Part shown: positions 35,169 through 48,900 of the stretch, in pieces
How the letters are laid out: each line of letters opens with the position of its first letter
How positions within the stretch are numbered: position 1 is the first letter of the stretch
Source: Tubiluchus corallicola
Lineage: Eukaryota > Priapulida > Priapulimorpha > Priapulimorphida > Tubiluchidae
Direction of reading: 5' to 3'
NCBI GenBank assembly: GCA_030141605.1
Contig: JAQGDQ010000114.1
Location: forward strand, 186,001-250,000
Length of the DNA: 64,000 bases
Notes under the pieces: model-generated
Seen by the model: the letters and a program-made list of their open reading frames with translations, nothing else
Database searches by the model: none
Told to the model about the DNA's origin: nothing
Translations under genes and position numbers: made by a program

Positions 35169-36954
35169 CTCAATATAGTATAAATTAACTTTATACATTA
35201 TAAACAGCTTTTTTCAAATTTCTTTGTAATATTTTTTTAAGTTTAAGTGATAACTGTAAACTAAACCTAACACGCTGAATGACTTGTCCTTAAGACACAA
35301 ATTTGTGGCAAGTGCACAAAACATGAATTATTTTGTAAATTTTCTAGAACAAAATTAGCATTATATGAAATGCTTAGGAAAGCTTCATCAAAACAATTGA
35401 TCATTTGTTTATTTTCACATTGCCTAAAATTTATTCAATGTTCTAGAAAATGCTTATATCCGAAACAAAAGAATTCTATACTGTGCCTAAAAACCTTTTG
35501 CATTATATATAATGCCTAGGAAAAGTGTTCGTTTGGGTTTGGACACTCCATAAAATGTGATGGTAAAGCGCCTTTTTTAAGCTGCCCCATCGTTGAAGCT
35601 GTTGCCACTCCGCCTTGAAGTTTACTTTTATTACACATTCTCTTAATGGGGTTTTGCACAGAACTTTTTTCCACAATTTGGAACCTTTAGTGAGATATTT
35701 CAATATTAAATTCATGCAGTTACAAATTTTTAGACTATTTTTGTCTGTTTGGAAAGGTAAATATATTTAAGATAATATGCAAACATAATGTACCACGAAA
35801 CAAAGGTAATGAGAACAACATAATTTCAGATATGGTAACTGTATTGTTTGGACTTTCATCTGAAGTTCTGCTCCTGTCGTGTCAGACTTGCTGTGAACGC
35901 AACACTGGCACGAAGTGGTCTACCATGACGTCATGCTTTCTCAGTTTAGAACTTCATTGTGAACCTCATTTACTAGCATAATGCCTGCAAGGTTTCAGTT
36001 TATTGTGTGCATCTTGTGCAGCTAACTTGACCAATTTTGTACTCTTGTAAACCTTCAGTGACTCTTTCCATAGTTCCATCAATTCATGACATATAATTCA
36101 GATCAAAGTGAAAGGTAGATTAAGGAGCGCGTAAATCTCGTTTACACTAGTCAGATAAACAGGCTTTTTGGTACATGTCATCTATCGGGAAAAACTGAGG
36201 GATGTCGCTGAGGGCAAATACCTATACTAAGTCCTAACCTCACAATTCAGTGACCGTATGGGGCGGTAGCTCCACCGAGTCAACGCTTTGTGCAAATGGA
36301 GACAAAAGTAGATTGTTAAATAACAGACAACAATAATTGCATGCACACTATAAACACACACTATGCATAAAAAATGTTGTAATTTTTTATTTATTATAAT
36401 TTTTGTTTTAGCCAAAATAACTTTAGGTGATCGAATGTTGTAAAAGAAATCGTCTGTCTTAAAAAAACAGTATAGGTGTTTACCCTTTTACAGGGTCTAC
36501 AGCTTGATTTTTTGTCTCATGGAATATCTGCAGATTATGAAATGATTGCACATACCGTTTCAACTGGCATTAATCAGCGCATCGTCGCTTAAACTGCCAA
36601 TCTCACGTCTTCTACGGATTTGAAACTCAGATTTATTTTCAGTCGCGATGTAGGTAATTTGAGAGCGGCACTGAATACATAATTTATGAAACCGCATTTA
36701 CGCGCTTGTTTATCATAACTTGTTCACCGCGTAAACATTTAATCTGACGATCCTGGATTAATCCAATATGAGCTTGGACGAAACTTGGTGAGATTCGGCA
36801 CAATATAATAGCTGCTCCTGTTTGGTTGCGCGTAACTCCCGACTCGACTACACTGACTTATATAATACAAATTACATAAATTACCTAACTGAAAGAAACA
36901 TAAATTATAGTTATCTGAATATCTCAGCCGTTAGCTCAGCGATTACGATATATA

Positions 36955-37341
36955 CAGGGTGAACACAAAAAGTAGGCCCTTTTAAAATGTCTTAGAACCG
37001 AGAATTTTTATCTAATTTGTATATTAAAAATTTAACGTTAAAGGGTAAACTAGAAACCCTTTATCACTTACCAACTGATTTTTGCTACCAGAATTCTAAA
37101 AATAAACGTTTCATGCTTGATAATGTCATCAGCCTCATAAAAACGAAAAACACTAGATATTAGTGTGATTGTATTGTCTTTATTACACTGATATTGTTTT
37201 TAATGTATTGACGTTAGTACGATTGTATTGTCAATAAAGCTATAGGTATTTCAGTCCTCAATTGAAAAAGTAAGTGAAGTGTCAAGGACAGTGAACAGTT
37301 TAATGATTTTTAAAAGAGCATGCTTTTTTGTGTCCACCCAT
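36955..37341. mobile_element. mariner-type MITE, 387 bp
   Basis: The left end is TA then CAGGGTGAACACAAAAAGTA. The right end read inward is TA then ATGGGTGGACACAAAAAAGC. The CAGGGTG...ACAAAAAG type end and TA flanks are characteristic of mariner-like elements. There is no coding capacity. Confidence 0.7.
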
Positions 37342-38560
37342 TATATTTGTAATTTTGTATGTGTCAAATATCTTTATATTCAGAGAAGCCTCTGCTCCTT
37401 TGTATCACCTTTTATAGCTACATATCCTTTAGGATAATGACAAGCCTAACACCCTTCCTCATTAACCAATGTGCAAAAGTTTACGTAATAAAATATTATT
37501 TAAAAATCGTGTCTTTAGTTTAACAGCAGTTCAACACAGTACTATGAATTTACGTACATTCCACACGCTCTCTAGATGTGCAACAAGTAATTTGTTTATT
37601 GCAAATAACCAATAATTTGTAGCAGTGGTGTTAATTATTGATACGCTAATAATATATTTCTACTAGTGACGTCGCTGCCATTATAACTAATTCAGTAGTA
37701 AATAATCAAAATGTTAACTTAAGTTTTAACTAACCTGCTAAGCTCAGTTTATTTACAAATACACATATGTTGCGAGGTAGCTCTCATTTTCGTAGTATAA
37801 AATTTGTTGTCTTAAGTGTTTCCCTCATAATTAGCAATCTCCCTTTAAAGTTTGTAACGCAAACGTTTATAAGCTATGCAAGCAAGAACATTTTTCTTCC
37901 TTTTCTGGACAAGAGAAGCAGAATAATGTATTGCCGATGTTATTGATAAAATTGAATGTCTTTGGCATGACTTTTGCGTAAATTTTCGTTTTGTTATCAG
38001 ACTCGCTTTGTCTGCATGAGGACTGAAAGCTGTTGTATAATATAATATAGAGAGAGGACCTTTCTAGGCCCCCTGCCCTCTTCTAAGATTTTGCTTATAG
38101 GTTTACACAATGACACAAATGATGTTAATGAAAGTCTTGTTTGTTGGTGATAAGTATAATACAAATTACAAGTTCATCAAATTTGTAATTTTTGCTGTCG
38201 TTTTCGCTACTTGTAAAACATTACGGTAGAACGCGGGACCCCTTAAGTTCATGAGTCCTGGCGTGGCGCCCACGCTGTACCCTCCCGTATGTGTTGTGTC
38301 TTAATTTGGCACTAGTTCTTATGAAACTTTGCTTCCGGCATCAAACTTATCAACAACGCTGGTCCTTTTTATTTTCAGAACATTGTATTTTCAGAACTTA
38401 TTTTACTAAATTTCAAGTTTTTTTTGAAATTGCATTTTTTCATTTTTAATATTTATTGTTATATATTGAATAACTAAACGTGGTTCATTTTTGAAAGGTT
38501 ATGAATATTTGTTAAATTACACGATCAATGAAATTTTGTACCTGGCCTAAATGAATGAAA
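37342..38560. other. intergenic DNA without recognised features
   Basis: AT-rich. A slightly GC-richer patch at 38230-38300 (GAACGCGGGACCCC, GGCGTGGCGCCCACG) resembles worn transposon or repeat sequence, but I could not place it. Confidence 0.35.
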
Positions 38561-38926
38561 AGGCGCTGTGCGATTTAACACCGACCCTTCCCCGGCTTCC
38601 CGCGATTTCCAAAGCCCTGTTTGCGCGGAGGTGCTATAACATTCATATCCGTTAATCAATAAAGGTCTAAGAAGTGTCCCGTCAATGCCCACAGTTACAC
38701 TTTGCTGAATTCAGCTGCGCGGCTTCAGCCAATCAATGGCGAATTTGCTCGTACTTCATGGATGTCGTCTGATCAGCAATACTCTCTACCGACTGTAAGT
38801 GTCAGCGTAGATTGAGTATGTAATTTGACAGTTGTTTGTGATTTCTGGACAAGTGACTGGAATGTGCGGAACATGGGCATGCTCACTGTGATGCCATAAT
38901 GAACGGGCTTCATCATACCTATCAAG
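38561..38926 (+). other. possible gene 5' region and first coding exon
   Basis: A locally GC/CpG-richer stretch (38575-38720, with CCGACCCTTCCCCGG and TTGCGCGGAGG) is followed by an ATG at 38899. That ATG opens nine codons (MNGLHHTYQ) and then a near-consensus donor CAAG|GTAAGTACT (exon end 38926). This would suit a first coding exon of a plus-strand gene with a long intron. No matching downstream exon was identified, and short upstream ATGs exist, so this remains a guess. Confidence 0.25.
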
Positions 38927-39734
38927 GTAAGTACTAAAGAATGATTAGGGGAAGGGTAAATTTTGCCCTTGATTAACGTACTAATATAATCATTTAATTC
39001 AGTTACTGGAACATTAGGTTTTATTATATGGCGAAAATTAATGCTGTTGAACGTTGCAAATTAATAACTAGAGGAAGTGAGTGGTCACGGTGTTTGCTTC
39101 GTGAACGATTATTAAATGAGTGGATAGGATAACAACCAAGAAAACTTACTGCTTAACAGTTTCATCTAACACATTGGGCATACATATGGCTTTTTGTGTC
39201 GGTACTTTGTAATTTGCCGCAACAAAGAAAATCGGTTGAACTGAGATATCGAGTCGACAGAACTATCGCTGCTGCTCTCGGGATAGTACATATTATATCC
39301 TCCTTCAACGGCCAAAAGCTGACTGTCTTTAGGGTCTCTGAGCACTATTTCTACAAAAATTAATATTATGTTATGTTATATTTGCCTATAATTTGTATTA
39401 TTAAATTGGGAACGATAAATAAATACTGAATACTGAAAGCTGTATGGCAAAAGAAACTGTCCAAAGACAGAGGTTACGGATCCATCAGTTAACCACGCTC
39501 GGCGTTAATACGTCTTAACATGGTTAAGATACAGCTGTCGATTTAGTACCTGATCTTAGAAGATTGTCTTTGGTGATTAGATAGATTCTGGCAATGCTAC
39601 AGTCATTAGCATATATGCCTTACCTATAGTGCTAGCGTGTGAGTGTTAGGCCGGTTAGGCTGGTTTGTAGCGGATATTATTGTAAGGGCACTTTTATCTT
39701 ACAAACGTGTACAGGTGTAACAGCCTGGAGTGAA

Positions 39735-40660
39735 CTCCATGCCCAGAGTACACCCGGGGTTATTCCAGGCCAGGTTGTTTTATGTCCGGGGTATAGTTTG
39801 GGCTAGGCCAGTTTCCCTCCTTTCCCAAATCAAAGAGCTTATTATTTTTTACTTATTTTATTATTATTATCTTATTTTTATTATTTTTATCATTTTTGCT
39901 AATAAAGTGGTATTGCCCATGCGCCTACATAGTGTATCAAATGTAATTCTAGGAGTGTAAGCACAAAATAATTTAACATCTATGTCAATGAAAGACTGTT
40001 CTATTCAACACCAATGTTACCGTTATAATTATGCCGTGACAATGAGAGTTTAGCTGTCTGTATCTAAAGTGGATGTTACATAATATTACGTACGGTCATG
40101 GTAATAGCATTTGCGACTTCAAAGCAAAAAAATTATAAAACTAAATTTCATGTCAGTTGGTAATCCATTTAATTTGGCCAGTAGAAACAACTGAACATTT
40201 ACAGAACATTGAAATACTCAGAAAGATTTGAGGCACAAAGCATGTTCTGAAGTGGAACTTAATTGAAAACTTGCCGGATATGTCAACCAGTCATTGGACT
40301 GTTCATATTTACTATACGCTACAGTGTCACATGCCCAAGGGGTATAAAGTAGGCTAGGCCAAATTACACCCCGGGTTTTTTTGGTTAACCTATACCAGGG
40401 TATATTCTGGAGGGGGCGTGATCTGGGCTGCTTTATATCAATGGTATAGTTTGGGCCAGGCCATTTTATACCCCCTGGTATAAAACAGTTTTATTGTTGA
40501 ATTTAATAGGGGTTTAATGTGGCCTAGGGAGGTATACTTTGGACTAGGCTACTTTACGCCTAAGGGTATAAAGTAGGTTAGGGCAAATTACACCCCGGGC
40601 TTGGCTAAACTATATCGGGGTATATTCTGGATTGGGCGATGTTACACCGGGGCGTTTACA
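39735..40660. repeat. long-period repeat with CCCGGG and GGTATA motifs
   Basis: Units alternate TAGGCCAAATTACACCCCGG with CTATACCAGGGTATATTCTG. The clearest pair is about 40337-40422 and 40562-40642, a period near 225 bp. Shorter related pieces (GGTATAGTTTGGGC, CTAGGCCA) occur between them and at about 39750-39830. It could be a minisatellite grown from a short unit or the body of a mobile element. Confidence 0.7.
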
Positions 40661-43554
40661 CAGAGACCTCTCATGGTACTGTTGGGAAAGGGCATTATTC
40701 CAGGCATTTACGCACCAATTCCAGCGATTGACCACAAAACCGAGGCGTTTGCAGGAGATTCCTTTCCATAATCTTGCAATTTTGAAAGTTTCGAACAAAA
40801 GTGTATCAGAGTAATATAAGATCGTCATTGCGTGGTTAGTAATAATTGCCGAAGATTACATAAAAGTATAAAGGTCTAATGCTTGCGTAGGACTGTGTTA
40901 TATACACAAGACTTATCAGAAATCATTAGTTAGGTGTATTAATATTATAAGAGGCGAGTTACTGTATAATATTTCGCTTCTATATGCAACTATATATAAC
41001 TGTAAATTAGTGTTACGCAACTATGTTCATGCTTGGTGAGGGTGAGCAATGAAATTAGAATGCATATTTCGCTTTTATAGGCAACTATATTTTATAACTG
41101 TAAATTGGTCTTCCGCAGCCATATTCCTGCTTGATGAGGGCGAGCGATGAAATTTGAAGTGCCACAAAAACATTTTTAGTGAAAAGATATAAAATTCAGA
41201 AAGACAGTACAAAAGTTAATTAGTACAACATGAAACAATAAAAATAGTCATAATAACGAGTAAGAAGGCCTTCACGCAATGCAAGGAAGGAAGATGAGGC
41301 ACAATTCGCAGTTTGTAGGACTGCGCAGTCTTGGTTATTCAGCGCTGTAAAAGACGTAATTAATTAGGAATCAATGTCAAAAAAGTGAAAAAAATCACGA
41401 AACATTTCTAAGGCCAATGTTTGCTTATATTTAAGTCTTTAATGCGGTTTTGCAGATTAGTGAAAATGTACTCCATAATTCGGCATCACGAAATTCCAAT
41501 AACAAAATGCTATCACGCAAAAGCTCGAGAAGTTATAAATGTTATGATCAAGTGCTTCAAAGAACAGTACATGTCGTACAGTTTCTGGTAATTTTGTAGT
41601 AGTTTTATCCAAGAGGCCATAAAATTACGCGCAATCGTGTGAGTTAAGAAGAATCTTATCAGCCGTATAAATCTTTAACCAATACCGCTTAACCTTGGTG
41701 CTGTATCCAGTGTAAGCAAAAACAGGGCGACAGTCCCACTATTTAAAAATGGCTCAGTTTCATTCTTTTCTTCAGTTGCTAATTGAATTTTTTTACTAGA
41801 CATCTGATCGGGTGCTGATTTTAAAACTGCAGAAATTCGCGGTAACCAGTGAAATGGAATGGGATTTTTGTGAACTGGAAATAATATGGGAAACATTATG
41901 AAAATAACTTTATAAAAGTGTGTACAGGCAAGATTAAAACTAAAATTACTTAGCTGTCATGATGAAGTGTCTTCTTGCTTTTTTACTCTATACGATCGGC
42001 TTCGAAAATCGATTGGCGGGTACACTGACCTTATGGTAGGTAGAGCAGCGTAGAAACAATTGATTGTTTTGCTAATTGTTGATATTAATGATCATTATTA
42101 CAGGGATGCTGGACATGTTTTCGGTCTACTGTTTCGCCTAATCAGTAATTATGTAGCAGAGAAAATCTCACTCGTTTATCTTCGCTTAACTGTAGCGATA
42201 TCTATCTTAAGAGCAAAGACTTTAATTATTGTTTAATCAATGAATGCTTATTCAGTGGTGGTCGGAAAGCTTGTATAACTATTTTGCGTAATACAATCGA
42301 AGCAATTGAAATACAATTTTTTTAGTAATGCGATTATTATTGCATTAGTCTGTCAGTTTCTAGTAATGCCTCGCATTTTTATTCACAGAACATAACATTA
42401 TAGCCTAAAAACTAATGTAAACAGTATATAAATAACGATTGACAGATCGCGAACAGTAATAGTGTCGGTGTATTTATTGAATTGAATCACAATTAACAAG
42501 CAAAAAACTCATTTTAGAATTACAGTCAGTTATAATGGTGTAGATTGTCTAATAAAGACGTTTGCAATTTTTTTTATTCATGATAAATAAAATTTAAAAT
42601 TAGTTACAATTGTTTTGCACATATCTTTACACATAATTATATTATGTGACTAGGCTAACTTATGTGTAGGGGTAACTACAAGTAACTACTTTATTTCACG
42701 GGCCTCCAAATTAATTTGTCGTGTATTTGTCCACTTAGTTTGTGTTTAATGCTGAATAAGATTTGAAATCAAATGTCACAGTTGCACTTATTTTTGATGG
42801 CAAACATTGTATGAAGAAACTTCATATCTTATCAGTGACATTTTTATGCTGTTTTTCACAACAAGCTGTGACGCATTTTAATTTTTTAACTAAAGAAATG
42901 ACCCAGGTTACTAAATCGATCCAATGCAGCTATATTATCACTCTACTACACGTTTAGAACATGTGCTTATTTTTAAACTGTTTCCTTCACTATTCTATGC
43001 GTTAAACAGGCTGTGTTTTGTTAAGTTGAAAACATTAAATTTTATCATACAAACAAATGTTGTAAACTTTGAACTGAAAGATTTATATGTTTGCATGTAA
43101 GAGATACTTAGGATGCTTTATACTGGGCATGGGGTAACTAATTTCATTATTGTATTTATATAATGACACCATGCACCAGAATGGGATTTTGTTCTATAAT
43201 ATCATTATCGTCTAGAGTAACTATAGGTTACACAGAACCATCTGTTATGATGATCAGCGCAGTCCTTGAATGGCTTTGTTAATTAATCAAGATGTGTACT
43301 CATTGACGCCTTTGTCTGGCATTAGCCTTACTGCTATTACAGCGCATTACTTCTAGGTGAATCCCTTCATTTCGCCCAATATTTTTGCAGTTTAGCTTTG
43401 CTTGTTATGTAAAAGCGGAACGTAGAATCATTTCCGCCTAATTAATGATGCTAAGTGGCTTCGTGTTCATATTACACGGTGCTTCCGCAATTGGAACCGC
43501 CTGGGAACAACTTCATTCACCGCGTATAACTCTGTGAATGACAACATGTAAAGT
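40661..43554. other. intergenic DNA, no confident gene
   Basis: A two-fold imperfect repetition occurs at 40975-41155 (ATTTCGCTT, CTATATATAACTGTAAATT, GCTTGGTGAGGGTGAGC). A 73-codon minus-strand ATG frame (41896-41675) looks protein-like in composition but matches no family and has no splice support. Confidence 0.35.
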
Positions 43555-43559
43555 ATGTA

Positions 43560-43596
<37 letters not shown>
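43555..43596. repeat. (TA)n microsatellite
   Basis: About 40 bases of alternating TA with one GT interruption at the left side. Confidence 0.9.
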
Positions 43597-43727
43597 TCAT
43601 TTACAAGACTGGGTTCCCATGTGTGGTCAGCAGTAAGCAATTCCACTCGGGCGATATTCGATTAGAGCAGCTCACCCACCTTTGTTAAACAGACGAAAAT
43701 GTTCACATAGTCAGCGTACATAAGGCG

Positions 43728-44006
43728 TGCGGACATTTCGACCCATACATTAGGACACAGGGTGCTTTTTCACAAAACTATGGATACATAAGTCATTTGA
43801 ACACAAGGTACTTTGGTCAGACAGTTATTAGAACACAAGGTATTTTGGACAAAAACGTTATTTGGACGCACAGGTAATTTGAACACAGATTTCGTTGGAC
43901 ACATAAGCATTTAGACACATAGGTCATTTGGAAACAGGTCATTTGGACTCATAGGCCATTTGGACATTATAGGAATTTTGACCACTATTTGACCTTTGGA
44001 CATGAA
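43728..44006. repeat. degenerate minisatellite, about 17-bp unit
   Basis: About 15 diverged units of the form ACACATAGGTCATTTGG run in tandem, for example ACACATAGGTCATTTGG near 43915 and ACTCATAGGCCATTTGG near 43947. Unit length varies between about 15 and 20 bases, and unit order stays constant. The decay points to an old array. Confidence 0.8.
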
Positions 44007-45885
44007 TAAATACATAATCATTTTGCATAAAAGTATAAGCATTTTTAGATATGTGTAGAATGTAGATTATTTTTCGTTATCCAACCTTTGGGAATCTTCG
44101 CCGAAGATTGACATTTTATTTTCAAGCTAAATATTTAACCAGATCAATACAGTTTTGTGCTTAATTCGCATTTTCTTTGCTTGCTTTTCATGACAGAAAC
44201 AAAATTTGCTAACATGGCTGGCTAGGCTTGAAAGTTTGGTACAATAAAGCGCTGAAACTTTGCTCACTGAAGTACAAGAGTATTCATTTTAATACACTGA
44301 GATGAACTCTGTATTTTATATTATGATCGATTAGTGATCGTCATTGATCCGTTTTCAAAAGGGTAATCATGTACATTGTTTTAAGAGAAACTACGTTTAT
44401 AGATGTCAGCATGGCGAAAACGCTGAAATTTATTCATACGTGCGGGAACTGCGGTTAGTCAGGCAAAACTCTCATCACATGATAAACTGTACGAAATAAA
44501 AAGCTTTTTTGCCTTTTATTAATTTTTAAAAAAATCTTTTAGCAAAAACTTTTTCGAATTTCCTCGTTTATCGTAATTAATACGTAAATATCTTTCATCT
44601 GTAATGCATTATTATCACACTTAGAGCGCGGCTTTCGAAAAATGTGCAGCAAGAAATCGTACTATGTATATGACCAATCACATTTGTCCCAGTTACAGTA
44701 CAACAATCGCTGCAGCTACCGTCATTCTATAAAAACGCCCTAAAAGGTCAATTTAGGTAGTTTTTGACCTGAAGACTCTAGTTACGGTTAGGGCAGTTGG
44801 GTTGGAGGTAGCTAGGAAAAGAATCTTATTCAAAACAGTTATTCAAAACAAAATATATCCACGTTTTCTTTTTTGAGACATTAGAGACACCTAGAATTTT
44901 GCAAAAAAAGTGGTTAAATTGATCGTCCCCAAGAACACATTCTTATAGCCGAATAACCCTACATTTCTAAATGGTACTATGTCAAATGCTATCTTGTCTA
45001 AAGAGTTTGTGTCCAAGTTATGTGCGTGTCTAAATAACCTATAATTTTGTTCAAATCTTCTGTTTTAAATTACCCTTTAAAATTACAATATATTAGATTG
45101 AATTTGGACCCAAACATGGCTCAAAAATAAGAAAAAATCCGGATTGAATTTGAATTGAACTAGGGCCCCTGACTCATAGCTAACCAATACGTCAAATTAA
45201 CTTTACCAGAATACCATATCAGCAAAGTTATTATGAGCGTGTCATAACTTTGTTGACACAGTATTCTGTTAAATTAAAAGTTTAGGTTCATAGACAGGTA
45301 AAGCAAGACACAAAACCTTTAGAATATAATACTGTACCTCTAAGCGCATTTCTTGCACTCCATTAACACAACAGGTGTATTGGACGTTTAGTGGCAGATG
45401 CATTTATGGAGAACACACTATTGAATATCAATAGTCACCAAGTACATAAAGACATGATTGAGTGTTCTGTCCATGGCTTATATCTATGTTTGTCGTTGTT
45501 TCGAATTCTCTCGCCAGCTGTAGATTATTTATTACTTTCAACATATCAGTAGATGAATTAGTTGTTTGAGCACAAAATTATCCATTTTTCTGAATAAGTA
45601 ACTTCCTGTCGCGTATGCTTTTTATTCTGCAAACTAATACTGTTATTGCGGAGACAAAAATATCGAGAAATAGGAAATTTCTTTAGCCCACATCTCATTT
45701 TACCTATGACCATAAACATATGTTTTATTATCATAAGTCTAATAGCTGCTGAAGCATTTCTTACATTTAAATATTGATTAAATTTAAAGGGTCGCCATTT
45801 GGGCACTAAAGGGACAGCATTTAGGTACCTCTTTTTAATTAATGTGTCAATCTTTTTAGGAATGTTTTCTCAATTCTGTTTGTCT
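44007..45885. other. intergenic DNA, nothing recognised
   Basis: AT-rich sequence with short open frames only. A minus-strand frame at 45806-45558 has no recognisable motif. Confidence 0.4.
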
Positions 45886-45951
45886 CATGCACATATTATA
45901 TATAGTACAAAGCAGCCACATGCACATATTATATATAGTACAAAGCAGCCA
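45886..45951. repeat. tandem duplication, 33 bp x 2
   Basis: CATGCACATATTATATATAG followed by TACAAAGCAGCCA is repeated exactly (45886-45918 and 45919-45951), implying a recent event. Confidence 0.9.
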
Positions 45952-48900
45952 AACGCTTTTTGAAATTTTATATTCACAGTTCATTTGCTAGGTGCAAAAC
46001 AATATCTCTGTGTCTGAAATCTAGGCGCGTGCTTTCACAAAGTTATAGTCACGTCAGGCATCCGACTATTTTACGTACAAATTTTTTAAACAAAAAAGAA
46101 AAATCTAAAAATGGGCGCCTTACTTATCCCTGGCTGCTTAGTTCTATAATTGATCATTTGAACTAAGAAGATGTCATCTGTCAGATACTGAAAACGACTA
46201 CTGTCAGATCTGCAGTATTATTAGGTAATGTGTAGCATATCAGTATATAGTATACATTGTAGTATCTACAGGGGACACGTATTTAGAAGATTCATGCTTA
46301 AACGGCTAACTGAAATAAACCAAATTTAATTATATTAGAACTTCATCATCTTGGAAAGATAGCCGAGATCCACGCAAAACAGTAAATAAAAAAATCGAAG
46401 TAGGAACATAGTTAAAAGTGCATTTAACTTTTCACCCATCACCCATGCCCCATACGTGAACCAATCACCTATTAGGTGGCAATATTATTATTAGCAAAGG
46501 AAAAAACAAACTATTAAGCAACTGAGCCCAAAACAGAGTTCAGCAGATCTATTGGCATCGGAATTACTAAACCTAAGGTCTGTTCGTTAGGCGCTGTGCA
46601 CTAACAAAGATGCTGGCACAGAATGAGCCAAATTAAAATAACTGGATCACGATTTCTGATTAAATAGGCCTACTGGGGTTTTAAGTTACTAAATGGCGCC
46701 CATATGTAGACCGTTAATAGTGATCAGCATGGAACAACGGTCTTAGAAATCATAGAAATAGTGTGCTTTTCTCCTTGTTATTTTTATAATGTGCCCGAGT
46801 CTTAGTAGCAACTCTCCATTTACTATGTAGACGGCAGTAGGTTGAATCCTACTGTATAATGCATTAGCGTCCCTGCTTGGCTGTCTTCATAGTAGGGTAT
46901 TGATTCTAGTCTAGGCTACGTACAATAGTGGTGGTGTATTATACTCGTAGTAAATTTCCACACAGGCTTCTTCAGCGCAGTTGTATTTCTTGAATTATCA
47001 GCCTTAACTCTTTCGCAGGATTGATATGTAATTATTTTTTCTAAATTTTTTTTAAATACCTTTGAAAATCCAAAACTAAAGGTGAACCAATTTTCTGAAA
47101 ACTTGTGTTGAAAAGCTTGGAAGCTTGGGCGATAATGTAAATCATTTTAATGCAAAACGGTTCATATTTGATTTTTAAATTATTTTGCAATCATTTAAAG
47201 TCAGCAACACATGTTAACTGTCGATGTAGTAATTTTGTGACAAGTTGTTTTAATTTATTTAGGTTACGTGATATCTGCTGATCTCAAAACTCAACGTTTT
47301 TCATTAGTATCGAAATAATTTTAACGTTCTGTCTTACTACTCAATTTTTAGCTGCCTGTAGCCAACTTTCTTAGTCTACGATATGCAGCGGTTTTAACAA
47401 AATCTTTATGATTTGATAACACCTCAGCATTATACCTGTATTTACAATATATCGAATTCTTGCAATAACAGTTGCTTAAATTTAGTTGTGAACTTTCCAT
47501 AAATGTTTAAAGAAATTTTTGTTGACCATCAAAATTTGAATATATAGCGTTATGTTTAAGATATTTATAATCATTATTGCAATACTGATCAAATATATGT
47601 GAGTTCAACAATGGCTGACACTTTATCACCCTGCAGCAAATGCATGTCAATATTAGGAACTTACATAATAACTGCTGCTCTCCCACTTTAAGCTAATTGA
47701 TTTTTGTCCAGTACATGAATAATTATTGTTCCCGACAGAGCAGGTCCATATAGGAGCCATATTGAATTTCTAGTGAAGCCATGGTGCAACAATATTCTTG
47801 CATTTCCACGACTTTACGCATGCCTGCTCTAGATAATAAAATGGAGATGCTGCGCTAAAGTTATAATTACGTGAAGTATCAGAATTTTTAATTTTAATCC
47901 TTTAATTAAGTTATAAACTAGTTGATGGTTCCTGAATGCTTGATGATATCAAAACGGATTTCAAGCTTAATAGGTTCTTACACATAATTAATTTTGAGTT
48001 GTTAAGCTTTCCCATCTGCCTAATCAGAGATTGAATTTTAAACGTTGCACAACAAATGTGTAGAATCGTTTATATCAGCCAAATCAGGCCATATCAGGAC
48101 TAAGAGCTATATACTTCAGGGTGAGAGAATGTCAAGATTAATGATGGATTTTTTAAAATCAAACTTCGTCGAAAGAAAGGAAATGTGATTAAATCGGAAT
48201 CCAGTTTGGAATTTGGATTGTTGTGTTTGATTTAAAAATATATCTAATGCCTTATTTATAATGGTCAGGTCAGTAAGGTTGTAATTCCGCTCTTTTACGG
48301 CAACTTTACATGTCATTTCTTTCGGATTAATATTTTATAGGGACTAGTTATTGAGGACTTATTTCATTATTAAGTTGATAGGTTTTTTGCATTTCTTCAA
48401 ATGCTCACATCGTCAGAAGCTCTAAGGGATCTTGATTCATGAAACTGTTTGGTAATAACTTTTATTTAAAAATTCTACACAAACTACTAAATTAAAAAGC
48501 CCTAGGCGAGATAGTTTAATACTAGGAGTTTAATACATCTCTCTTTTTGCAACAACAAGAATTTTTTATTTGATAAAATCATCAAAATCAAAACGATAAA
48601 AAATTAAATTAGCAATCCCAAGTGAGGAATAACATCCGAGAGTGCGGTATGCAACACGAATACGACAAATCTGTCAAAAATTGCCTACAAGAACAAGAAC
48701 AGAAACGCAAGCAAGTACTAGGCATCCCATTCTGTGTTATGTAAAAAATTTCAAAGCATTTTCGCCACGACGTGTTCAGTCTTCGGGTGTGACGTAAATG
48801 TTCAATGGTTCATCTGTATTTCATGACCTACATTATTGCTAGGCTTATTACACGTGCACAAGCTGAACCTTTATTGCCCGGATTTTATTAGATTTCACAA

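Noticed and set aside
45558-45806. 82-codon minus-strand frame
   Set aside because: No motif or splice support; the size is expected by chance in this much AT-rich sequence.
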